A stretch of 9,103 nt of DNA. It comes from Desulfomonile tiedjei (GTDB lineage: Bacteria > Desulfobacterota > Desulfomonilia > Desulfomonilales > Desulfomonilaceae). The stretch covers positions 1-9,103 of the forward strand of contig DYRE01000074.1 of the NCBI GenBank assembly GCA_020718965.1, in the 5' to 3' direction. The notes under the pieces were generated by a model. That model was given only the letters and a program-made list of their open reading frames with translations, was not told the origin of the DNA and searched no databases. Positions within the stretch are counted from its first letter, which is position 1. The number at the start of each line of letters is the position of its first letter. Made by a program: the position numbers and the translations under genes. This document shows positions 1 to 6,840 of the stretch, piece after piece.

Positions 1-939
1 ATTAGGATACCTGTAAGCGCAATATCCGTGTCCACAGCTTTCGAAGACATGAACGTCTACCGGAAATCCTGCGCCTTTAATGTCCTGAACCAGTTCATAG
101 AGTCTCCCCCTGTTACTGTAGGAGTTACAGCCATCCTTAACGTTTGTGTTGATATTATAGGCTATGCCTCCCGCCTTTTTAATCCGCGATAAGTTGCTTC
201 TCCAGACATCCGGCGTCATGGGGTAACTACCCAGATCAGTTTGCTGGCCGCCTGCGTATGCAAAAATGTCAGGACGCCTCGCAGAGATCATAATTGCCTG
301 CGCCGCTCCTGCGCATGCCCCGTCAATCCCCCTGAATCTTCGATCCGGAACAGTTCTGTAATTGGCGTCAATAAATGGAATGACCTCATCCAGGAGGTAT
401 TTCTCATAGTTTCCGGTAGCCCCGCCGCCGGGGTTCCATACGGACACAACAATAAGATCCTCATACGGATTTTCCGCCAGCCACTGATTGAACATCTGGA
501 GTTCACGATCGTTTATATTGTCCTGAAAGCTGGCCTTGGTCATTGCGCCTGATTTAAGGTTGTCCATTGTCAATGGTGTCTTGCACCAGACAGACCAGTA
601 AGTCGCGCCGCCCAACTCGGGCCCGTTATCCCAGCCTGATTTGCCGCCCAGTAGATAAACAACTCCATAGCGCCGGTTTATGTCTATCTCATAATTCTCC
701 GGAAGGATTACATGGACAGGAAAAGGACCGGGCACATCCTGCCCACCCTTTGCCCTTGCGCTTTTGAACACATCTGAATGTACACGAATAGTTTCGATAT
801 AATGGTTGGTCCTGAGAAATTTCGTCCTGGCCTCGATTTCAGACCACGGCTCCTCTTTGGGCGCCGCATCCGCGCTTATAGCTGCGCCGAGGATCAAGGC
901 AACCATTAATACGGTAAACAGTCTTATATAATCAACCAT
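1..939 (-). CDS. Exported esterase-family (alpha/beta hydrolase) protein with Cys in the nucleophile position; 3' end beyond window
   Basis: The reading frame is open for 313 codons from ATG at 939 to the window edge, so the C-terminus is missing. GGAG lies 6 bases before the ATG. Residues 1-25 look like a Sec signal peptide: a hydrophobic core followed by SADAA, with cleavage likely after Ala25 or Ala26, so the protein should act outside the cytoplasm. The rest resembles the putative esterase family (esterase D / antigen 85 fold): a YLLGG strand-loop near the oxyanion region, then YLLDEVIPFIDANYRT, then a nucleophile elbow, then a C-terminal His. The elbow reads G-A-C-A-G where the family has G-x-S-x-G, which puts Cys209 in the Ser position. 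Asp269 (in KDG) and His304 (in CGHGY) fit the rest of a triad. The mature part has five cysteines (119, 209, 271, 302, 307), two of them flanking His304. The gene follows an NlpC/P60-like gene by 49 bases with no terminator seen between them. Substrate is unknown. It could be a thiol hydrolase, as in dienelactone hydrolase, or a degenerate non-catalytic member. Confidence 0.85.
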   Translation of the reverse strand, partial: MVDYIRLFTVLMVALILGAAISADAAPKEEPWSEIEARTKFLRTNHYIETIRVHSDVFKSARAKGGQDVPGPFPVHVILPENYEIDINRRYGVVYLLGGKSGWDNGPELGGATYWSVWCKTPLTMDNLKSGAMTKASFQDNINDRELQMFNQWLAENPYEDLIVVSVWNPGGGATGNYEKYLLDEVIPFIDANYRTVPDRRFRGIDGACAGAAQAIMISARRPDIFAYAGGQQTDLGSYPMTPDVWRSNLSRIKKAGGIAYNINTNVKDGCNSYSNRGRLYELVQDIKGAGFPVDVHVFESCGHGYCAYRYPN

Positions 940-988
940 GTCGAGCTCCAAAATATTTCCAAAAATGACGCTGCTTCGGATTTACAAT

Positions 989-2839
989 CTATCGTACATT
1001 AATCATGAAAACCTGAACAGGGAACCCCTGTTGATCTACAGTCCGTCCGGAATCCGGATCCATTAGAATAACGCTACTCTTGACATTAACACCCCTGATG
1101 GCGCAGCGAACAAAGAGAGCGTGCTTTCCAGGCCTGCCTGCCTGAATCTGGACCTGCATTTCATAGATTTTGTTTTCTTTCCACAGTTCAATCCATTGCT
1201 CGGCCATGGGGACCTTGGTTCGGATCTTGTCCGTGGTAACCGAAAGGACGGTGCTCCCTGCAGGATAAACCCTGCCTGGTTTGGCCGAAACAATCCTCAA
1301 TCCCGCCGGATCCGGGGATGATACGGTGATTCCACCATAGTCTGATTCAGCCCCCTTGTTTTGAGCCTGCACAGTTACCGTAAAGGTTTTTCCCGCCTGC
1401 GCTTCACTGGGAACTTTGACATTCAGTATCTTTGGTTGAGCTTCCCTGGGTTTGGATATCTCAAAAACATTCGCCAGCCAGGGTTTGCCATCAAGAGTAA
1501 CTTCTTCCACGTATTGGCCCAATGGCGCTGTCCCTTCCACGGATGTTCCGAAATCGCGAGGGTAAATAACCCTGAAATCATTGCTGGAAGGAGGAATTTG
1601 CCCATCATACCGCAGTTCTCCACCTGGCGTTCGAAGCAGTATACTAATTTCCCGGGGCGCATTGGCCCTATTCTGAAAAACAAAAGCCACAGAGGCCAGC
1701 GAGGGGTCTCCAAATTTGGGTATGTGTGTCACTACATCAGGGACCCTGTTATATACCTTGCCGGCCTGATGGTATATCTCAAGCTCTGGCGCTTTTGGCT
1801 TCACCTGTGGTGGTCCATTTACCTGCGCCGTGGATGGCTGACCGGAGGAAGGGGTCGTCTCTTTTTGGATTGGTTCCAGCGGTTTTTCCGCGGGATGTTC
1901 CAAAGCCGTCACATTTGACTGGCTATTTGTGGGAGTTGTTGAGGATGCCTGCTGTTCGGGCGCCGGTTTATCTTTCCTGGACGAATTTGTGTCATCTCCA
2001 GTATTGGTCACATCCTGCGGTTCCTGCGCCGTGGCGTTTAAATCAGGAAGTTTCGCTTCAACAAAGATTATGTCTTTTGTGTCGCCCCGGGATCCCCTAA
2101 ACTGACCCATAAACCTGGCCAGACCCTGGGGCGAGCTAATGTTCATTTTGTGAGTATTGCTTCTCTGGGTTGCATGATACAACCAGACATTACCCCTCCC
2201 ATCAGGTATGGCAATTACGACATGATAGTGAATTAGTTTGTAGCCAGGCTCACGTGAGGGTTTACTTATGGACCCTAAATAGGCGTAACCCGGTTTCATC
2301 TGTCTTATTACCCGGGACCAGGCCTGCTGGTTGTCCAGTCTGAAACCCCGGAGGTTTGCGCCGTCCGCCTTTTCGAGATCTACTGCTTGGCTGTCCGGCA
2401 TGACCGCACGCCGCTGAACTCCATCAGTCAGGTTTAGAATGAGATCAAACCCAAAATCCCAGTCTTTGCCGAGTGGTGAGCCAATCCCGCTGTTGCCCTG
2501 CCGGTCTTTCCTGGCTTCGTCGATGGTCCAGTTCCTGTCGAAGAGGAACCTGGAGGCCGATAGGACGAGTCCACTGCAATTGAGGCCGGGCGAATCGAAA
2601 AACCGGTCTGGTCGATCAAACGATGTAAAGCGCCCCCGGTCATCCAGCGCCCCATCGTCTCGATAGGGAATGCCGAGATGCGTGTCCGCTATCTCTACAG
2701 GATCGGTTTTTTCAGCGATCCCCTTTTTCCACAGGTACTCGGGCGCGTACAATTTCTGTGAAATACAGGGAGCAGGCAAAAGGGCGAGAATCGCAAGAGC
2801 AATTAACACAATACAATTGGTATTTCGATATGTTACCAC
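989..2839 (-). CDS. Secreted NlpC/P60-like cysteine hydrolase with Pro/Thr-rich linker and C-terminal beta-sandwich region
   Basis: This is a 616-residue protein with a GTG start. It has a Sec signal at residues 1-28. A Cys at 25 is preceded by Pro, so it is a poor lipobox and signal peptidase I cleavage is more likely. Residues about 45-265 resemble an NlpC/P60 papain-like domain: LGIPYRDDGA, then LNCSGLV with candidate nucleophile Cys88, then YHVVIA with His206, and a gap of the expected length to LYHA with His222, the usual third position. The family cleaves peptide bonds in cell-wall peptides or related amides. The distance from Cys88 to His206 (about 118 residues) is much longer than usual, so an insertion is present. 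Residues about 266-350 are low-complexity and rich in Pro, Thr, Ser, Gln and Lys. Residues about 350-616 look all-beta, with a segment at 468-535 like CARDB or similar adhesion modules (inferred). The gene has its own promoter upstream and is followed after 49 bases by an exported esterase-fold gene. A peptidoglycan or envelope role is likely, but the substrate is not known. Confidence 0.85.
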   Translation of the reverse strand: MVTYRNTNCIVLIALAILALLPAPCISQKLYAPEYLWKKGIAEKTDPVEIADTHLGIPYRDDGALDDRGRFTSFDRPDRFFDSPGLNCSGLVLSASRFLFDRNWTIDEARKDRQGNSGIGSPLGKDWDFGFDLILNLTDGVQRRAVMPDSQAVDLEKADGANLRGFRLDNQQAWSRVIRQMKPGYAYLGSISKPSREPGYKLIHYHVVIAIPDGRGNVWLYHATQRSNTHKMNISSPQGLARFMGQFRGSRGDTKDIIFVEAKLPDLNATAQEPQDVTNTGDDTNSSRKDKPAPEQQASSTTPTNSQSNVTALEHPAEKPLEPIQKETTPSSGQPSTAQVNGPPQVKPKAPELEIYHQAGKVYNRVPDVVTHIPKFGDPSLASVAFVFQNRANAPREISILLRTPGGELRYDGQIPPSSNDFRVIYPRDFGTSVEGTAPLGQYVEEVTLDGKPWLANVFEISKPREAQPKILNVKVPSEAQAGKTFTVTVQAQNKGAESDYGGITVSSPDPAGLRIVSAKPGRVYPAGSTVLSVTTDKIRTKVPMAEQWIELWKENKIYEMQVQIQAGRPGKHALFVRCAIRGVNVKSSVILMDPDSGRTVDQQGFPVQVFMINVR

Positions 2840-2851
2840 CGGACCTCCGGT
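2838..2851. repeat. 14-base palindrome over the ribosome binding site and GTG start of the NlpC/P60-like gene
   Basis: ACCGGA and TCCGGT form a perfect 6-base inverted repeat around a two-base centre. On the minus strand it contains the GGAGG ribosome binding sequence and reaches into the GTG start at 2839. GGAGG to GTG spacing is only 4 bases. In RNA a five-pair stem with an AGGT loop could hide the start site; in DNA it could be a small operator. Either role is inference. Confidence 0.5.
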
Positions 2852-2868
2852 ATTAACGTTATCTATTT

Positions 2869-2897
2869 ATTTTAACAATTTATTGAAATTGAATCAA
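2869..2897 (-). promoter_or_regulatory. Sigma70-type promoter for the NlpC/P60-like and esterase genes
   Basis: On the minus strand TTGATT (2892-2897, 4 of 6 matches to the -35 consensus) and TAAAAT (2869-2874, 5 of 6 matches to the -10 consensus) are separated by exactly 17 bases. Transcription would start near 2862, giving a leader of about 20-25 bases before the GTG at 2839. The surroundings are AT-rich, which raises the chance of coincidence. Confidence 0.55.
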
Positions 2898-2970
2898 TAG
2901 AGCGCACAAATCTCAACGGGCGTGCTTTCCAAAATCCCGATAATTGCTTGAGCGCTTCACTATCCGGAAT

Positions 2971-3498
2971 CTACCGGACCGTAAACATAATTCGGCGGGC
3001 CAGTTTTCCGTCGAGATACAATTGAACCTTCCAAAGGCCGGGTTTGTGATTGAAAAGCTGCGCAGTGGGCATTGAATGAACCCTGGTGGTACCCTTACTG
3101 TCACGGTTTATGCCCCGTTTGCTCTCTGACTTGGTATCGTAAGTCTGACGGATTTTCCTGAATTCCTGGTCCGAAGGGTCAAACCATATCGTCTCAGCCG
3201 TATACTGATTTGTCTCGTTTCGTGGAACAAAGAACAGATTCACAGACTCGTTAACATGGTGATCAAAGCTGTCTTTTGCCGCGTAAGCCGAACCGGGCGA
3301 AAGGAAGACATCTTTGACGAGGTAATATTCTTCGTCCGAAGAAGTTTTTTCAATACCTTTCCATTTTCCCGGATTGATAACTCCACATCCCTGAAGGGTA
3401 AAAAAAATCAAGCAGACGCTAATGGTAAACGCAAGCCCGTCGAGAGGATTTTCTTTCCACGGTAAACTGAATAATTTTGCAATGGATGCCCTTTTCAT
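2971..3498 (-). CDS. Small predicted lipoprotein of unknown function
   Basis: This is a 175-residue protein starting at ATG 3498 with GAGG 5 bases upstream. A rather long basic N-terminal stretch of about 20 residues leads into a hydrophobic segment (about 21-35) and the lipobox L-Q-G-C, giving lipidation at Cys38. The +2 residue is Gly, so no Asp retention signal is present. The mature part of about 138 residues is hydrophilic. It ends with a compact conserved-looking block, HKPGLWKVQLYLDGKLARR (151-169), followed by MFTVR, a pattern typical of the last strands of an Ig-like beta-sandwich. I do not recognise the family. The gene lies 18 bases after the acetyltransferase gene, so it is probably co-transcribed with recN. 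Its product should sit in the outer or inner membrane facing the periplasm. A signal anchor instead of a lipoprotein signal is possible because the N-terminal region is long. Confidence 0.75.
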   Translation of the reverse strand: MKRASIAKLFSLPWKENPLDGLAFTISVCLIFFTLQGCGVINPGKWKGIEKTSSDEEYYLVKDVFLSPGSAYAAKDSFDHHVNESVNLFFVPRNETNQYTAETIWFDPSDQEFRKIRQTYDTKSESKRGINRDSKGTTRVHSMPTAQLFNHKPGLWKVQLYLDGKLARRIMFTVR

Positions 3499-3516
3499 CG
3501 GCCCCTCATAATTGAA

Positions 3517-3987
3517 TTAATCCTTTTGGTTCGTAGCTTCCTTAATCATTGCGACTTCGTCACATTCTGGAAACTTCGGGCACTTGACACAGTCCGCCCA
3601 TATTTTGTGGGGCAGTAGATTTTTGTCCATGAGGGCAAAGCCCAACCTGGAAAAAAAACTTACTCGATAGGTTAGCACAAAAACCTTCCTTATGCGCATT
3701 TCAAAAGATTCTTCCATTAGCGCTTCCACAAGTTTGCACCCTATGCCGCGTCCCTGGAAATCGCCCTGGACCGCCACAGACCTTACCTCGGCCAAGTCCT
3801 CCCATATTACTCTGAGAGCCCCGCAGCCAACTATTTCCCCGGTGTTTCCGTCTACCGCCACTGAGAAGTCCCTGATCTGGGAATACAGATCAGTAATGGC
3901 TCGGGCCAACAAATGACCACCCTTAGCCTGCTCTGATATGAGGGCATGAATCTTTTTTACGTCTTTGAGCGATGCTTTTCTTATCAA
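3517..3987 (-). CDS. GNAT N-acetyltransferase, short ArgA-like (probable N-acetylglutamate synthase)
   Basis: This is a 156-residue cytoplasmic GNAT enzyme. The acetyl-CoA binding motif A is clear: VRSVAVQGDFQGRGIG with the Q/R-x-x-G-x-G loop at 78-83, followed by helix residues to about 94. FFSRLGF at 111-117 matches motif B. The C-terminal block LPHKIWADCVKCPKFPEC (125-142) followed by DEVAM is characteristic, as I know it, of short stand-alone ArgA-type proteins such as mycobacterial Rv2747, which make N-acetylglutamate for arginine synthesis. Cys133, Cys136 and Cys142 form a tight cluster. The start is TTG at 3985-3987; AAAGGA lies 7 bases upstream and no better start exists. The preceding recN stop ends one base before it, so translation is probably coupled. 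The substrate is inferred from family resemblance, and another amino-acid N-acetyltransferase role is possible. Confidence 0.85.
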   Translation of the reverse strand: MIRKASLKDVKKIHALISEQAKGGHLLARAITDLYSQIRDFSVAVDGNTGEIVGCGALRVIWEDLAEVRSVAVQGDFQGRGIGCKLVEALMEESFEMRIRKVFVLTYRVSFFSRLGFALMDKNLLPHKIWADCVKCPKFPECDEVAMIKEATNQKD

Positions 3988-3988
3988 A

Positions 3989-5665
3989 TTATGATCCTTT
4001 GCCTGCTTTATTAACCAGGCTTCTCATGTGATCCCGTATTGGCTCCGCATTGTCCGACGCTCCCAACATTCGTGTCAATTCGGCTATTCGTTCTTCCTGA
4101 ACAATTGAAGTGGCCTCAAGGGAAGTCCTTCCCGATTTTACAAATTTTCTGACGGCGATGTGATGGTCGGCTCTCGCCGCAATCTGATGGAGGTGAGTAA
4201 TGCAGATTGTCTGCTGGCGTTTTGCTACCCGTGCCAGTCTTTCGCCGACAGCCAAGGCGGTATGACCTCCGATGCCCGCGTCAACTTCATCGAACACAAG
4301 TGTCGAAGCCTGTCCGGTTGAATCAATTTCCAGGGCTTTTAACGCAAGCATGACTCTTGAAAGTTCACCACCCGACGCAATTTTGGCAAGGGGCCTTGCG
4401 GCTTCACCGGGATTGGATGTGAGATAGAATTCAACATCCTCAAGTCCTTTGGGACCGGATTTTAGATCAGGGATATCCTTGAAAAGGACCGAAAATTGGG
4501 CGTCCTTCATTGCAAGGTCGGAAAGTTCCTGCCTCATGGCGGCTTCGAGGCTTTGCGCAGCCTTACGCCTTTCCTGTGAGAGAATTCTCGCTTGAGCGAG
4601 GAAGTCATGTTGGGCCTGTTCCGCACGTTTTTCGGAATCCTTGAGAATTCGTTGGGCGTCCATTAGTGTATTTGCTTGCACTGAAAGGGTTTCCAGCTTT
4701 TCGAGAAGTAGTTCGATGTCTCCACCATATTTTTTCCTGAGTTTTCTCAGAAGCGCAAGTCGTTCTTCTATCTGTTCCAGCCTCAAAGGGTCATCATGGG
4801 TATTTTCTGTGAAGTTTCGCAATTCCAGCGCAATGTCCTCAAGCTGATAAACGGATGCTTCAAAATTTTCAAGAAGGTTACTGGTTCCCGGGTGCAGAGC
4901 AACAAGGGCCTGTATCCATTTCTTTATCTCCGCAAGCGTGGATATCACGCTACCGGACTTGGAATATAGCCTTTGATAAGCCTCGTAAGCCTTTTCTCTA
5001 ATTTGCGAAGCTTTTCTCAGGATGTCTCTTTCCTGCAACAGGTCATCTTCTTCCCCGACCTTTAGATTTGAACCCGCCAGTTCCTGTATCATTGAATCAT
5101 GCTCGGCAGCCTCAGCTTCGAGATCAAGGAACTTTTGTTTCGCGGAATTCAGATCCCCCTTGGCCGTACGGACGACGTTGAACAACTGTTCAACCGTAAG
5201 GCGCCGACCGCCAAGGTTTGAAGATCTGTCCAGAATTTCAATATGTTCATCAGGGTTAAGCAAGACATGACTTTCGTGCTGGCCAAAAACCGTGACAAGG
5301 CTGCTCCCAACGTTTTCGAGCGCTGAAAGGGATGTCAGTCGACCGTTTATGGAACATCTCGACCTTCCGTTCTGCTGGATCCGTCTCGAAATTACCAACT
5401 CTCCGGAATCTTTAAAATCAGTTTTCAGGTCCTCTGGAAGAACAGAAGCTTCATTAATTTCAAAAAGCGCTTCTACTGTAGCCTCGTCCGCTCCCGATCT
5501 GATGAAATCCTGGCTTGCCTTGGCCCCAAGTATCAGACCAAGCGCCCCGATGAGAATTGATTTGCCTGCGCCTGTTTCTCCGGTCAGAACGTTAAAGCCC
5601 TCCCGAAACTCAACATCGATCTCGTCGATAATGGCAAAGTTGCTAATTTTTAAATACCGCAGCAT
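3989..5665 (-). CDS. recN: DNA repair protein RecN
   Basis: This is a 558-residue SMC-like ATPase of typical RecN length. RecN acts in the cytoplasm early in recombinational repair of double-strand breaks, holding DNA ends and promoting RecA action. Seen in order: N-terminal LRYLKISNFAIID; Walker A GETGAGKS at 29-36; Q-loop region VFGQH at 126-130; a long charged helical part (about 150-385) predicted as the antiparallel coiled coil; ABC signature SGGELSR at 431-437; Walker B TLVFDEVDAG at 455-464 with Asp459/Glu460; and the switch-His region ITHLHQIA at 489-496. All ATPase motifs are intact. ATG at 5665 is the first possible start because TGA lies two codons upstream in frame. No strong ribosome binding sequence is visible. 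The gene follows nadK by 83 bases. No LexA-type CTG-N10-CAG box was seen in that gap. Confidence 0.97.
   Translation of the reverse strand: MLRYLKISNFAIIDEIDVEFREGFNVLTGETGAGKSILIGALGLILGAKASQDFIRSGADEATVEALFEINEASVLPEDLKTDFKDSGELVISRRIQQNGRSRCSINGRLTSLSALENVGSSLVTVFGQHESHVLLNPDEHIEILDRSSNLGGRRLTVEQLFNVVRTAKGDLNSAKQKFLDLEAEAAEHDSMIQELAGSNLKVGEEDDLLQERDILRKASQIREKAYEAYQRLYSKSGSVISTLAEIKKWIQALVALHPGTSNLLENFEASVYQLEDIALELRNFTENTHDDPLRLEQIEERLALLRKLRKKYGGDIELLLEKLETLSVQANTLMDAQRILKDSEKRAEQAQHDFLAQARILSQERRKAAQSLEAAMRQELSDLAMKDAQFSVLFKDIPDLKSGPKGLEDVEFYLTSNPGEAARPLAKIASGGELSRVMLALKALEIDSTGQASTLVFDEVDAGIGGHTALAVGERLARVAKRQQTICITHLHQIAARADHHIAVRKFVKSGRTSLEATSIVQEERIAELTRMLGASDNAEPIRDHMRSLVNKAGKGS
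3995..4000 (-). promoter_or_regulatory. Ribosome binding site deciding the TTG start of the acetyltransferase
   Basis: AAAGGA on the minus strand, inside the last codons of recN, lies 7 bases before TTG 3987. It supports the TTG start, since no in-frame ATG is suitably placed. Confidence 0.6.
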
Positions 5666-5694
5666 GTTTCAGAAAAATCATTTGTGAACATATA

Positions 5695-5723
5695 AATATA
5701 ACTAAATGAAATAATGTTATAAA
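5695..5723 (-). promoter_or_regulatory. Possible recN promoter in the AT-rich nadK-recN gap
   Basis: On the minus strand TTTATA (5718-5723, 4 of 6 matches) and TATATT (5695-5700, 5 of 6) are 17 bases apart, with a leader of roughly 20 bases to the recN ATG. The whole gap (5666-5748) is very AT-rich, so chance matches are easy. The alternative is simple read-through from nadK. Confidence 0.3.
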
Positions 5724-5748
5724 GCAATGACCTTAAATTTATCCTGAT

Positions 5749-6585
5749 TTATTTGACCAGTCCCAGTTTCGCTTCCAGCGCTTCAAAGTAGCCTCTGGTC
5801 CTGGATTTGATTATTATGAACGGGATGGAAGACTTCCTGATACCAATAGTGTCTCCCAGTTGCAGGTCCGCGGAAAGTCGGCCATCTATGGTGATTTTAA
5901 ATGTTTCGCCTCTCACCAGAACCAGTTCGATTGATCTGTCGGCTGGAAGCAGTAGCGGCCTGGTCAGGCCAAAGTAAGGGCATATAGGTGTAATCATCAT
6001 GGCTTCAACGTTGGGATGCACCAGTGGCCCATTGGCGGCATAGGAATATGCGCTTGATCCAAGGGGGGTGGCTACAATGACTCCATCGGCCCTGAGTTCG
6101 ATGTCTCTGGTGGCCCCTAACTTAAGCAAGATGTCTATAATTCTTGCGATGCCGCTCCAGTGAATGACAATCTCGTTAAGCACACGTATCTTCTGCTTGT
6201 TGGGTAGAGTGGCTTCAAGCATCATCCTTTGCGCCAGGATCGAGTTACCTTCCAGCGCCGACTGGAGCTCGGAACAGGCCTCTTCCGGCGAGATTTCAGC
6301 TAGAAACCCCACCCGACCGAGGTTTACCCCAAGCACCGGTACAGGCCTGTCATTTAGTAGCGCCGCAACTCTCAGGATTGTGCCATCTCCTCCAAGCGCT
6401 ACTATAAGATCCACTTCATCCGCTATGTTTTTGGCCGGACGGACTCTCCAACTCTTTGGTAAGTCGAAAAAGGATTCTTCTACTAACGTTTCTTTTCCAA
6501 GTTTATAAAGAAGCAGGGAAATTTCTTGGGCCAATGCTAAAGCCCTGGAGTGACCCTTCTTTAAAACCAGTCCAATCCTCTGCAT
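5749..6585 (-). CDS. nadK: NAD kinase (ATP/polyphosphate-NAD kinase)
   Basis: This enzyme phosphorylates NAD to NADP in the cytoplasm. From the chosen start it has 278 residues, the usual length. Motifs seen: VALGGDGT with GGDGT at 65-69; LGVNLGRVGFLAEI; the NE pair at 137-138 (LNEIVIH); RADGVIVATPLGSSAYS at about 165-181, the conserved NAD-binding glycine loop; and the TPICP block with RPLLLP after it. Small departures from consensus are TPLGSSAYS for TPTGSTAYS and CPYFGLTRP for the usual CPHSL-type segment. ATG 6585 is preferred because a long ribosome binding sequence ends directly before it and the protein then opens with MQRIGLVLKK, like most homologues. An upstream in-frame ATG at 6633 would add 16 residues but has only a weak binding site. 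The nadK-recN order is common in several bacterial phyla. Confidence 0.95.
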   Translation of the reverse strand: MQRIGLVLKKGHSRALALAQEISLLLYKLGKETLVEESFFDLPKSWRVRPAKNIADEVDLIVALGGDGTILRVAALLNDRPVPVLGVNLGRVGFLAEISPEEACSELQSALEGNSILAQRMMLEATLPNKQKIRVLNEIVIHWSGIARIIDILLKLGATRDIELRADGVIVATPLGSSAYSYAANGPLVHPNVEAMMITPICPYFGLTRPLLLPADRSIELVLVRGETFKITIDGRLSADLQLGDTIGIRKSSIPFIIIKSRTRGYFEALEAKLGLVK

Positions 6586-6597
6586 GATCACCCCGTC
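6586..6597 (-). promoter_or_regulatory. Extended ribosome binding site deciding the nadK start
   Basis: GACGGGGTGATC directly precedes ATG 6585. It matches 9 of 12 positions of the sequence complementary to the 16S rRNA tail, including GGTGATC, so it favours this start over ATG 6633. Confidence 0.6.
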
Positions 6598-6725
6598 CTG
6601 AGCAATAGATAAATCGCTCACTTTGAGTACCATGTTTTTGTCTCAGAATCTAGAAAAATAGACTGAATTAGCGCAATCTGTCTGTGAGCGCTTGATGGTT
6701 ACCCTGCAATCATATAGTTTGAACA

Positions 6726-6754
6726 TTGACGGCGCCGATTTGTCCGAAGAAAAT
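6726..6754 (+). promoter_or_regulatory. Possible promoter for rarA
   Basis: TTGACG (6726-6731, 5 of 6 matches) and GAAAAT (6749-6754, 4 of 6) are 17 bases apart. A competing pair is TTGATG (6692-6697) with TATAGT (6713-6718), but its 15-base spacing is short. Neither is compelling. Confidence 0.3.
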
Positions 6755-6840
6755 GACTCGGCTTCATTCCTGAAAAATGTTGTCTGTCTATCCATCGGTA
6801 AAATGAGGCGTTTATCATGTCGGGACCGCAGGAAAGTAGC

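Larger units (their letters stand above)
6586..6840. other. Divergent intergenic region between nadK and rarA
   Basis: This region must hold the promoters for both arms. With the longer alternative starts it shrinks to 6634-6816. No terminator, tRNA or clear operator was seen. It contains the perfect 8-base palindrome CGGCGCCG near 6730-6737 and the palindromic AGCGCT near 6687-6692. For the nadK side I found no convincing -35/-10 pair. A 65-codon frame at 6692-6889 on the plus strand has no ribosome binding site or recognisable product and overlaps rarA. Confidence 0.6.

Noticed and set aside
241..767. Plus-strand open frames opposite the esterase gene
   Set aside because: They lie fully antisense to a continuous minus-strand frame with signal peptide and family motifs, and have no recognisable product.
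1361..1918. 185-codon plus-strand open frame
   Set aside because: It is antisense to the NlpC/P60-like gene, its composition is unlike a real protein, and no ribosome binding site was seen.
2963..2978. TCCGG/CCGGA hairpin at the end of the lipoprotein gene as a terminator
   Set aside because: Only five base pairs and no T-run follows, so it is not a credible intrinsic terminator.
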